Assembly: GCF_014201135.1 (NCBI RefSeq)
Contig: NZ_JACHDR010000001.1
Span: 434,001 to 498,000, forward strand
Source of the DNA: Neomicrococcus aestuarii
GTDB taxonomy: Bacteria; Actinomycetota; Actinomycetes; Actinomycetales; Micrococcaceae
Direction: 5' to 3'
Length of the DNA: 64,000 bases
A model generated the notes under the pieces. That model ran no database searches, was not told the origin of the DNA, and saw only the letters and a list, made by a program, of their open reading frames with translations. This document shows positions 27,760 through 35,642 of this stretch, in pieces; the stretch's first letter is position 1, and each line of letters begins with the position of its first letter. A program made the position numbers and the translations under genes.

Positions 27760-29217
27760 TTAGGGGGTGCGGACGTATTCCTGGAAGGTTTTGACTTGTG
27801 AATCGTCGTTATTCTCTTCAAGAGCGTCGGGCTGCGGTGGCTGATTTCCGTCGGACTGGGTCTGTGGTGAAAACTGTTCGCCGGCTTGGTTACCCGGGGC
27901 GTTGGACGTTGCATTTGTGGTTGCGGGAGCCATTGCTGCCTGTCCGTAATGCGAAAACAATGTCGAAATCTCCGCGTTCGTATCCCTGGACGGTTAAGTT
28001 AGAGGCAGTCCAATTACTAGGCGAAGGTCTTCGTCCGGAAGAAATCGCAACTCGTTTGAGTCTGACGAGCCGCATGTTGGTTTACAAGTGGGCTCAGAAT
28101 TTTCGTGAAAATGGCGGTCAGTGGGGATTGATGACAAAGAGCGAGCGAAGACAAGCTCAAGGGTTTCCGACGAGAGCTTCTCTGGAGGCATCACTGCCTG
28201 ATGATCCGGCTGAATTACGCAGACTCGCAGCCGACCTATTAGTGGACAAGGCCTTGCTTGCTGAAGAGTTGGCCTTGGTAAAAAAAGACGAGAGCGTCCT
28301 GCCAGGAAGCCTGACAAATCGTCAGAAAACCCAGGTAGTTGACGCTCTGAGCCTCGAGTTTCCAGTCTTCATGCTGCTTGAACATCTTGGGTTGAGTAGC
28401 TCTAGCTATTACTACCAAAAGTCTGTCTTGAACGGGCCGCAGCCTTACGCTGAGCTGAGGTTACGCCTGCATGACCATGCCCGCCGCGGCCTGTATACCT
28501 ACGGGTATCGCCGCATGTGGTGGGCCTTGCGCCACGAAGGGATCCGCGTCAGCGAAAAGGTCATAAGACGATTGATGATCGAGGAAGCGATAGAAGTTCG
28601 AACATCGCGGCGTAAACGACGCTATTCCAGTTACGAGGGTGAGATCAGTCCAGCCCCGCGCAACATTGTCAAACGCGATTTTCATGCAGATCAACCTGGC
28701 GAATTGTGGTTGACAGACATCACCGAATTCTCGGCTAACAACGGCAAGCTCTACTTGTCGGCGATCATCGATTGTTATGACGGGATGGTGGTGGGATGGC
28801 GTACCGGACGCCACCCCCACCACCGCGCTTGCTGATGACTCGCTCAAAGATGCGCTCGAACTTTTCCCAACCACTCAACGTCGCCGAGTGATTCACTCTG
28901 ATAGAGGAACTCATTACCGTTCGAATAGTTGGATCGCTCTGGCTCGCGAAGCCAAATTGGTCAGATCCATGTCGAAGAAGGGGTGCTCCCCGGATAACTC
29001 GGCCTGCGAGGGATTCTTCGGCAGACTCAAGAACGAGATGTTCTATCACCGGCCGTGGGAAAACGTGGCCGAAATCGAGAAAGCAGTCAATGACTACATC
29101 AAGTTCTACAACAATGACAGAATCAAAACGTCCCTCGGCGGCCGAAGCATAGCAACCTACCGCCGTTTGACCGAACAAAAGATGAAATACTCCTAAAAAG
29201 AGTCCGCACCCCCTTAA
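27760..29217 (+). mobile_element. IS3-family insertion sequence 1
   Basis: Terminal inverted repeats are near TTAGGGGGTGCGGAC (27760-27774) and its near complement at 29203-29217 with one mismatch. The element is about 1.46 kb and contains one transposase reading frame, broken by a frameshift. No clear target duplication was found. Confidence 0.8.
27798..29196 (+). pseudogene. Frameshifted IS3-family transposase
   Basis: Frame 1 (27798-28835) encodes an N-terminal helix-turn-helix region, then the IS3 OrfB part with the first catalytic Asp in LWLTDITEF. It stops after WRTG. The remainder continues in another frame (28810-29196) with the second Asp in HSDRGTHY and the Glu in ACEGFFGRLKNEMF. 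Removing one C from the CGCCACCCCC stretch at about 28809-28818 restores one frame, so this looks like a single-base insertion. An A7G run at about 28278 marks the usual OrfA/OrfB boundary; here the two are in one frame. All three DDE residues survive. Confidence 0.8.
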
Positions 29218-29365
29218 ATGTGTGTCTGGGTCGGGCGTGTCTTTTAGGAGGCGCGTCCGGCCCATCCTTTTCGGTGCCAGAGTCCTTCGTTTTCGTCCAG
29301 GCCGGTGTCGAGTTGAACCGTCCCAGGTTTGATGCCGTATCTTTTCGAGTTGAGAGGATGGCTTC

Positions 29366-29677
29366 ATGCCGAAGAAGATTGATGCCCAGGTCCGCGAACG
29401 AGCGGTCAGGCTGGTGCTTGAGCACCGAGCGGAATACCCATCGAACGCGAAGGCGATCGCAGCCGTTGCCCGTCAAGAAGGTGTAGGGGCTGAGTCGCTG
29501 CGCCGGTGGGTCATCCAAGCCGAGATCGATGTCGGTGCCCGGGAAGGTCAGACCAGCGAAGAGCACGCTGAGATCAAGCGGCTCAAAGCCGAGAACCGTC
29601 AGCTCCGTGAGGACGTAGCGATCCTGCGCGCGGCAACGACTTTCTTCGCGGGGGAACTCGACCCCCGCAACCGCTGA
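29366..29677 (+). CDS. IS3-family OrfA of insertion sequence 2
   Basis: The 103-residue protein has a helix-turn-helix (residues 1-55, RERAVRLVLEHRAE then AVARQEGVGAESLRRWV) and a C-terminal leucine-zipper-like region EIKRLKAENRQLREDVAIL. It binds the element ends and, when joined to OrfB by frameshifting, forms the active transposase. Its stop overlaps the OrfB start (TGATG). Confidence 0.9.
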   Translation: MPKKIDAQVRERAVRLVLEHRAEYPSNAKAIAAVARQEGVGAESLRRWVIQAEIDVGAREGQTSEEHAEIKRLKAENRQLREDVAILRAATTFFAGELDPRNR

Positions 29678-30654
29678 TGATGGGCTTCATCGACCAAATG
29701 CGTTCGGAGGGCTTCGCCGTCGAGTCGATCGTACGCGTCCTGCGTGAGCAGGGCGTGAAGATCGCGGCACGCACCTACCGTGCGTGGAAACGCCCCCGGA
29801 TCTCGGCTCGTACGGTGACCGACGCGATGGTCGTGGACGCGGTCCGTGACGCCGCCTGGAAGACCGTCGTCGACCAGACAGGCACGCAACGGCGTCGGAT
29901 GACTCCGGAGGGGTTGTACGGGCGGAAGAAGATGACCGCGCTAATCCGCCGTACCGCCTTGCCAGACGTCTCCCGCGGTGCAGTCGACCGCGCCATGCGG
30001 GCGTTGGGACTCTCGGGCGTCACGAGATCGAAAGCGATCCGTACGACGATCCGTGCGAAGGACGGGATCCGTGCCGGGGACCTGTTGAACCGGGACTTCA
30101 CTGCCCCGCGGCCTGATCACACGTGGGTCACTGATTTCACCTACGTCCGCACCTGGACGGGCTGGGTATATGTTGCGTTCATCCTCGATGTGTTTTCGCA
30201 ACGCATCGTGGCCTGGCATGTCCAGACCACCAAGCATGTCGACCTGGTCATGATCCCGTTGCGCATGGCGTTGTGGGAACGTGACCGGCAAGGCCACCGA
30301 GTCGGCCCTGGGCAGCTGCGGCATCACTCAGATGCGGGATCTCAATATACGTCTGTGATGCTCACCGAGCATCTCGCGTTGGAGGGTATCGCCGCATCGA
30401 TTGGGTCGGTGGGTGATGCGTATGACAATGCGCTGATGGAGACGGTTAACGGGCTCTACAAGGCCGAGTGTGTGCGCACGACGATCTTCCACGACGGCCC
30501 TTACAAGACGATCGCGGACGTCGAGTTCGCGACCGCTGGATGGGTCGACTGGTATAACAACCGAAGGCTTCACGGTAGCCTTGGAATGGTCAGCCCCGAC
30601 GAGTTCGAGGCGACCTATTACGCGGCCCTCACCCCAGAGCCGCTCCCCGCATAA
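29677..30654 (+). CDS. IS3-family OrfB transposase of insertion sequence 2
   Basis: The 325-residue catalytic subunit has the HTH_21 region, then the rve integrase core with Asp in WVTDFTYVRTWTG, Asp in HHSDAGSQYTS, and the Glu region ALMETVNGLYKAE. A W-x-D-W-x-NNRRLHGSLG tail is typical. All catalytic residues are present, so the element may be active. Confidence 0.92.
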   Translation: MMGFIDQMRSEGFAVESIVRVLREQGVKIAARTYRAWKRPRISARTVTDAMVVDAVRDAAWKTVVDQTGTQRRRMTPEGLYGRKKMTALIRRTALPDVSRGAVDRAMRALGLSGVTRSKAIRTTIRAKDGIRAGDLLNRDFTAPRPDHTWVTDFTYVRTWTGWVYVAFILDVFSQRIVAWHVQTTKHVDLVMIPLRMALWERDRQGHRVGPGQLRHHSDAGSQYTSVMLTEHLALEGIAASIGSVGDAYDNALMETVNGLYKAECVRTTIFHDGPYKTIADVEFATAGWVDWYNNRRLHGSLGMVSPDEFEATYYAALTPEPLPA

Positions 30655-30887
30655 CAGCGGCATTAAACCTGGGACAGTTCAAGTTCTTTGGGGCCGATGA
30701 TTTCGTGGGTTCGTGCGTGTTGTGGGGGTGGGTTGTAGTGCTCGGGTCGGATGAGTTGGTGTGGCGGTAAAGGGTTCTCGCTGTTCAGGTAGAGGAACCA
30801 TTCCACTGCTCGTTTGGCGTGTTCTGGCGGTAGTCCTTGAACCGTACTGGGTTTGGTAGACACTCATGATTGATTGGAGAATGAGTT

Positions 30888-31205
30888 ATGCCCAGTGGAG
30901 TGAAGTACGACACAGCGTTTCGGGAGCGCGCGGTCCGATTGTTGCAGGAACGGCGCTCGGAGTATCAGGAAGAGTCTCTTACGGCGTCGATTCGTCAGGT
31001 TGCTGGCGTGGTGGGGATGCCGTATGACACGTTGCGGACATGGAATCGACAATCAACTCCTGGTTTGGCAGGGGCTGTGAGTGTGGATTTGGCGAGCGAG
31101 AATCGTAGGTTGAAGCGCGAGCTCGCGGAAGCGAAGCGGGCGAACGAGATCTTGCGTTCGGCCGCGTCTTTTTTCGCGGCGGAGCTCGACCGCCCACGAG
31201 GTTGA
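30888..31205 (+). CDS. IS3-family OrfA of insertion sequence 3
   Basis: The 105-residue protein begins PSGVKYDTAFRERAVRLLQERR, carries a helix-turn-helix (IRQVAGVVGMPYDTLRTWNRQ) and a heptad-like C-terminus ENRRLKRELAEAKRANEIL. A ribosome site GGAGAATGAG precedes the ATG. It is intact although its OrfB partner is disrupted. Confidence 0.88.
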   Translation: MPSGVKYDTAFRERAVRLLQERRSEYQEESLTASIRQVAGVVGMPYDTLRTWNRQSTPGLAGAVSVDLASENRRLKRELAEAKRANEILRSAASFFAAELDRPRG

Positions 31206-31992
31206 TCGTGAAATTCATTGATCAGTTTCGGGACCGCTACGGGGTCAAGCCGATCTGCACGGTGCTCACGCGTCATGCGGGTGTGAAGATCGCCCCGAGC
31301 ACGTATTACGCTTTCAAATCCCGACCAATAAGCGCCAGAACACGACGTGATAGTGAGCTTGTGCCGGTCGTGAGGCAGCTGCATGAGCGTCATTACGGGG
31401 TGTATGGGATTGTAAAAATGTGGCATGCACTCAAGCGTGAAGGCCATGTTGTGGGACGTGATCACGTGGCACGGTTGATGCGACTGGCCGGTGTTCACGG
31501 GGTCGTTCGGGGCAAGAAGCCGGTGACCACGGTTTCCGATCGGAGCGCGCACCGGTTCCCTGATCTGGTCAAACGCGGGTGGGACGTCACGGATTTGAAC
31601 ACGGTATGGGTGGCTGATTTCACTTATGTGCGTGTCCCGTCAGGGTTTGTGTATGTCGCGTTCATTACCGATGTGGCCTCCCGCAGGATTCTGGGATGGA
31701 ACGTGGATACGTCTCGGCGTACCTCGTTGGTGACGAGTGCGTTGAATCATGCACTCATGGTTCGACGGCTTAGTGGGCAGCGTTTCAGCGTGAAAATGCT
31801 GATTCATCATTCAGACGCCGGCACTCAATACACGTCCTCGGAACTCAAAGATGCCTTGTCACATGCGGGTGTGCGGGGTTCTATCGGGACGGTGGGTGAC
31901 GCGTTGGATAACGCGTTGATGGAATCGGCGATCGGTTTGTATAAGACTGAACTCATTCACGCGATGAAGCGGAAAGTGTGGGGCTCTGTGCA

Positions 31993-33508
31993 GAGCGTGT
32001 CAGTTTGTTTGTGTAAGCCCCTAGTCATGTCCGTTATTTAGGGCTTCGTAACAATCAGTTCACATACGGTTCGATACGTTCGGGGTAGGCCATCGCTAGT
32101 TGTTGCAGTGCTTGGTTCCAGCCGTCGGTTCCGGCTCCTTCCACGAGGTGGGACCTCGTCCCTGGTCTTGTGGTTCGGCCCTTCTTCTGCGCCTCCTTGA
32201 ACCGCTCCCGGGCGCGCTTGTCTTCGATGTTGCAGATCGCGAGCCAGAGCATTTTCACCGCGGCCGTATCCGAGGGGAAATGCCCTCGGGACTTGGTGAC
32301 TTTACGCAGCTGGTAGTTCATCGACTCAATCGCATTCGTCGTGTAAATGACCTTGCGCAACTGCGGAGGGAATTCTAGGAACGGGGTGAACCGATCCCAC
32401 GCATTGCGCCACGTCGCCACGGCCGACGGGTATTTCTGCCCCAGCTCGGAGGCCGCGAATTCGTCCAATGCTTTCGCCGCGGCTTCGATGCTCGGCGCCG
32501 TGTAAATGCTCTTGAGCTGGGTACTGATCGTGCGGCGGTCGGTGTAGGACACGAACCGGTTCGCCGCCCGAATCAGGTGCACCACGCAGGTCTGCACCGT
32601 CCCCCGCGCCCACGTCGCTTCGATGGCCTCGGGGAAACCGGTCAACCCATCACAGCAGGCAATCAGGATGTCTTTGACCCCACGGTTGGCCAACTGCGCG
32701 CAAACTTGCGCCCAAAACTTCGCGCCCTCGTTCTCCGTGACCCAGATACCCAGCACCTGCTTGACACCTTCCACGGTGACGCCGATAGCCAGATGCGCAG
32801 CCTTGTTACGCACCTGATGCCCGGTACGGACCTTGATGACAATCGCGTCCAGGTACAGGATCGGATAGAACTCTTCGAGCGGCCGTTCCTGCCAGATCGA
32901 GACTTCTTCCAGGACTTCGTCGGTGATCTTACTGATCGTGTCATGGGACAGCTCAGTGCCAATAGTGGTTTCCAGGTGGTAGGAGATATCCCGCACCGTC
33001 ATGCCCCCGGCATACAGAGAAATAATCATCTCGTCCAACCCACCGGTGCGGCGTGAACCTTTCGGCACCAAAGTCGGGACAAAGGTGCCGGCCCGGTCCC
33101 GTGGGATCTGTAACTCGATATCCCCGGCCACCGTGGACACGGTCTTCGGGTACGAACCGTTACGGGAGTTCGACGCGTACCGTCCGTGGGCTTCGCCTTG
33201 TTCGTAGCCAAGGTGACTGCTCAGCTCGGACTTCAGACCACGTTCCAAACCGGCACGGATGATCTGTTGAATAAACCCGTCTGTGCCGTCGAGCTGGATT
33301 TCGCCACGATCAATAAAGCCCATCAGCTCATCGAACGCGCCAGAGTCCTTGACGGCATCCATGGAGCCAAGGGCAGCGATTTTCTCGGCAACATCGGAAG
33401 CGTTTTCCATGCTCTGTTCGGCCTGGTCTTTCTGGATAGTCATATCGTGTTTTCCTAATCTTTTCCTATCAATTGACTAGAGGTCTTACACAATCCATCT
33501 GACAGGTC
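31993..33508 (-). mobile_element. IS256-family insertion sequence
   Basis: The element is 1516 bases. Flanking direct repeats CTCTGTGCA are at 31984-31992 and 33509-33517. Terminal inverted repeats match at 18 of 25 positions, including TGTCAG and TTGTGTAAG. It carries one intact transposase gene and is the youngest insertion in this nest. Confidence 0.92.
32055..33443 (-). CDS. IS256-family (Mutator-type) transposase
   Basis: The 462-residue DDE transposase carries the family landmarks: LYLDAIVIKVR with the first Asp, LIACCDGLTGFPEAI with the second, the RAANRFVSYTDRR helical insertion region, and the signature end YTTNAIESMNYQLRKVTK with the catalytic Glu. It fills nearly all of the element and looks functional. 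Confidence 0.93.
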   Translation of the reverse strand: MTIQKDQAEQSMENASDVAEKIAALGSMDAVKDSGAFDELMGFIDRGEIQLDGTDGFIQQIIRAGLERGLKSELSSHLGYEQGEAHGRYASNSRNGSYPKTVSTVAGDIELQIPRDRAGTFVPTLVPKGSRRTGGLDEMIISLYAGGMTVRDISYHLETTIGTELSHDTISKITDEVLEEVSIWQERPLEEFYPILYLDAIVIKVRTGHQVRNKAAHLAIGVTVEGVKQVLGIWVTENEGAKFWAQVCAQLANRGVKDILIACCDGLTGFPEAIEATWARGTVQTCVVHLIRAANRFVSYTDRRTISTQLKSIYTAPSIEAAAKALDEFAASELGQKYPSAVATWRNAWDRFTPFLEFPPQLRKVIYTTNAIESMNYQLRKVTKSRGHFPSDTAAVKMLWLAICNIEDKRARERFKEAQKKGRTTRPGTRSHLVEGAGTDGWNQALQQLAMAYPERIEPYVN

Positions 33509-33689
33509 CTCTGTGCAAGAAGTCGAAACCAGCACTGCGCAGTGGGTGCACTGGTTCAACACCCAGCGCATCCATTCAGGTATCGGGTATCAAACTCCCA
33601 CGGAATTCGAAACCAATTACCACCAACAAACCACGGCTGGAACCCTCAGTGCGTGAACACAAACTGTCTATCAAACCCAGTACGGTTCA

Positions 33690-33874
33690 CGGCCGGTATC
33701 TGGACGATCCAGTCGAGCATCTTCCCCGAAAACTCGGCGAGCTTGGCACTGCATGAAAAATGCGGCTTCCGCACGGTCGGGCGACGTGAGCGCATCGCTC
33801 GCATGAGCTACGGACCGTGGGCCGGCTGCTGGCGCGACACCATCCTTGTTGAACGCCGGGCAACAACCGAGTAG
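33690..33874 (+). pseudogene. C-terminal remnant of a GNAT acetyltransferase
   Basis: Directly after the insertion-sequence end the frame reads TAGIWTIQSSIFPENSASL then ALHEKCGFRTVGRRERIARM and WRDTILVERR, the last third of a GNAT enzyme (acetyl-CoA fold beta-bulge and NxxSxxLHEKxGF motif). It resembles phosphinothricin/Bar-like acetyltransferases. The N-terminal part is gone, so it is not functional. Confidence 0.7.
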
Positions 33875-33934
33875 CCGAGGTCAATCAAGTTTCGCCGTTG
33901 CGATATCGAACGATAGATCTATGAGGGGAGTGCT

Positions 33935-35569
33935 GTGGCAACGTATGAGGATTGGTACCGACAACTTCTCATTTGCTTTGAGCAAGCTGCGGATCGAGCT
34001 GTTGCTGCGCAGGAAGTCTTGACGGTCGCGGGGGAGATCGATAATTCTGATCTTGGAGTGCATGAGAAGTCTGCGCTCCGATTTGTGTGTTCGTCGCTGA
34101 TCATCAACGCGGGGGTCGACCTTGCCGACATCGCGCTTCTCGCTAAAGGCCGAGACCTCGCTATGAGCGCGCAGAGCGACACGACATCAGAGCAACCGCT
34201 GCACTTCCAATGCATATACAACGTCGCGAACGCAATCGTCAGCGTTTGCGACCTCGGATTGCCCACTGCGGGCAGTTGGGAGGATCGAGCGTCGGAACTC
34301 GTGGAGAATCGTCGGGCAAATCGGGTAGAGCTGCGGCAGGCGAGGCGCATGTTCCTTACCGTCGGATCAGCCACGAATGCAGACCCGCACACTCGGTCGG
34401 CTGCGTTCTGCAATCTGGCGAACAGTCTCGACTACTCCGGTCGATGGGCCGAGGCCTACGACTTCTACCTGCATGCACTCGAAGCCGACCCATCGAACGG
34501 TAACGCCGCAGGCAACTTGGCCCAACTGCTGATGAACCGTATCCAGTCGGGAGTTGGGCAGACCGGCCACATCGCCGCGGTCTATGACAAGTACGCGAAG
34601 ATGGCGCAATCCCTTCGCGACGGCACAATCAGCTTCGCAGGGGCCGACATAGCCGATAGATGGGACGGGCTCGAACCGACCGAAAGCCCGGGACACCTGG
34701 CACACGGGTTGGAAGACCCCGACGACGAGTACCGCAAGTGGGTCGCGGCATACCGGCTCGCCTTGTCACCGGCGGTCGAAGGACTCGGGACCGATGATGC
34801 GCACTGGGATAGCGCCGCGATCGAGATGCTCTTTGGCGGCTCCGTGGACGAAATGTCACCGCCGATTCTGGCGGAGATGAACGTCCTGAAATCCGACTTT
34901 CTTGTCTCCCGCCAACTTGCGTATGACGGTTATGTGCAAGTCGCCGAAGGTCCAGAACAGAAGTCGGACGATTCCGGCTACTACGTAGAGACGCTCGACT
35001 ATTCGCTCTACGGACTTCAGTACTCGAAACTGTTCCTCGCGCAACGATCCGCCCTCGACGTCCTCGACAAGACAGCCGTTGTCGCAAACGAGCACTTCGA
35101 CACGGGAGACGAAGCCAAAAGAATCTCATTCCGGAAGTTCTGGGCCGAAAAAGATGGCCAGGTTCGACCAGAGCTGGTGAAGAGTCCTCAGCGTTCTTTG
35201 CCCCCGTACGCGCTTTCTGAGCTTGCCTATGACATGGAAGGTGACGGCATGTACGGCCCGTCGCAGGCGTTACGCAATGCCGGAACCCATCGAATCGTGC
35301 ATGCCGCCTACTTGGAGGCAACTGGCGTGACGATTGATGCCCGCAGCCGGGTTGATCTCTTCGAACTGGTCGACTCCACGATCCTTGCTCTTCAAGTAAC
35401 ACGATCCGCGTACCTCTACCTCGTCGATCTGGTCGCGAGTTGGAATCACCCTGACGATCATCCCGGTACGTACGCTCCGTACCCCTCCTTCGAGTACATG
35501 CAACTTCCCGACGATCCAGATCAAAACTCGCCAACCGATGCGCAAGATTCCACTGAACCATCACCGTGA
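33935..35569 (+). CDS. TPR plus LA2681-like HEPN protein
   Basis: The 544-residue soluble protein starts at GTG 33935 with GAGGGGAG upstream. The N-terminal half is all-helical with a TPR-like repeat (AAFCNLANSLDYSGRWAEAYDFYLHALEADPSNGNAAGNLAQLL). The C-terminal third carries an LRNAGTHR segment, the R-x4-H motif of HEPN ribonucleases, in a setting that resembles LA2681-type HEPN domains. HEPN proteins of this sort are RNA-cutting toxins or abortive-infection effectors. It is alone, convergent with the CBASS operon. The acidic, Asp/Pro-rich tail looks disordered. The biological role is inferred from fold and from the defence context. Confidence 0.7.
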   Translation: MATYEDWYRQLLICFEQAADRAVAAQEVLTVAGEIDNSDLGVHEKSALRFVCSSLIINAGVDLADIALLAKGRDLAMSAQSDTTSEQPLHFQCIYNVANAIVSVCDLGLPTAGSWEDRASELVENRRANRVELRQARRMFLTVGSATNADPHTRSAAFCNLANSLDYSGRWAEAYDFYLHALEADPSNGNAAGNLAQLLMNRIQSGVGQTGHIAAVYDKYAKMAQSLRDGTISFAGADIADRWDGLEPTESPGHLAHGLEDPDDEYRKWVAAYRLALSPAVEGLGTDDAHWDSAAIEMLFGGSVDEMSPPILAEMNVLKSDFLVSRQLAYDGYVQVAEGPEQKSDDSGYYVETLDYSLYGLQYSKLFLAQRSALDVLDKTAVVANEHFDTGDEAKRISFRKFWAEKDGQVRPELVKSPQRSLPPYALSELAYDMEGDGMYGPSQALRNAGTHRIVHAAYLEATGVTIDARSRVDLFELVDSTILALQVTRSAYLYLVDLVASWNHPDDHPGTYAPYPSFEYMQLPDDPDQNSPTDAQDSTEPSP

Positions 35570-35642
35570 TCGACGTGGTAGTCGCTGTCAGCAGTTGACG
35601 ACGCCGCCTGCGCCAATCCTGCTGGGAGCCAAGCTTCAAGTA

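Larger units (their letters stand above)
29314..30681 (+). mobile_element. IS3-family insertion sequence 2 (complete)
   Basis: The ends are 29314 (TGAACCGTCCCAGGTTTGATGCCG) and 30681 (its near-perfect complement). The AGT at 29311-29313 is repeated at 30682-30684 as a 3-base target duplication. It encodes OrfA and OrfB, both intact, and interrupts the IS1249-like remnant. Confidence 0.88.
29244..30837 (-). pseudogene. IS1249-like transposase remnant, split by IS3-family copy 2
   Basis: On the minus strand, 30837-30682 reads VQGLPPEHAKRAVEWFLYL and onward to IIGPKEL. It continues, after skipping the insertion at 29314-30681, through 29313-29244 as DTGLDENEGLWHRKGWAGRAS and stop. This is the C-terminus of an IS1249-type transposase. 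The N-terminal side is cut off by the third IS3-family element at 30838. Confidence 0.65.
31202..33656 (+). pseudogene. IS3-family OrfB split by IS256-family insertion
   Basis: The 5' part is 31202-31992 and the 3' part 33518-33656. Deleting the insertion plus one copy of the 9-base target duplication joins GSV-Q-EVETSTAQWVHWFNTQR in frame, giving 309 residues. Catalytic residues are Asp in VWVADFTYVRV, Asp in HHSDAGTQYTS, and Glu near ALMESAIGLYKTE. The start is TTG 31202 or GTG 31208. Confidence 0.88.
30838..33689 (+). mobile_element. IS3-family insertion sequence 3, interrupted by an IS256-family element
   Basis: Inverted repeats of 25 bases with one mismatch lie at 30838-30862 and 33665-33689 (TGAACCGTACTGGGTTTG...). 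Removing the IS256-family element leaves an element of about 1.33 kb. Left flank is the IS1249-like remnant and right flank is a GNAT remnant, with no target duplication, suggesting a deletion or recombination joined unrelated DNA across this element. Confidence 0.85.

Noticed and set aside
34629-35639. 336-codon Arg-rich minus-strand frame over the HEPN gene
   Set aside because: Composition is Arg/Ser-rich and motif-free; the plus frame carries TPR and HEPN features.
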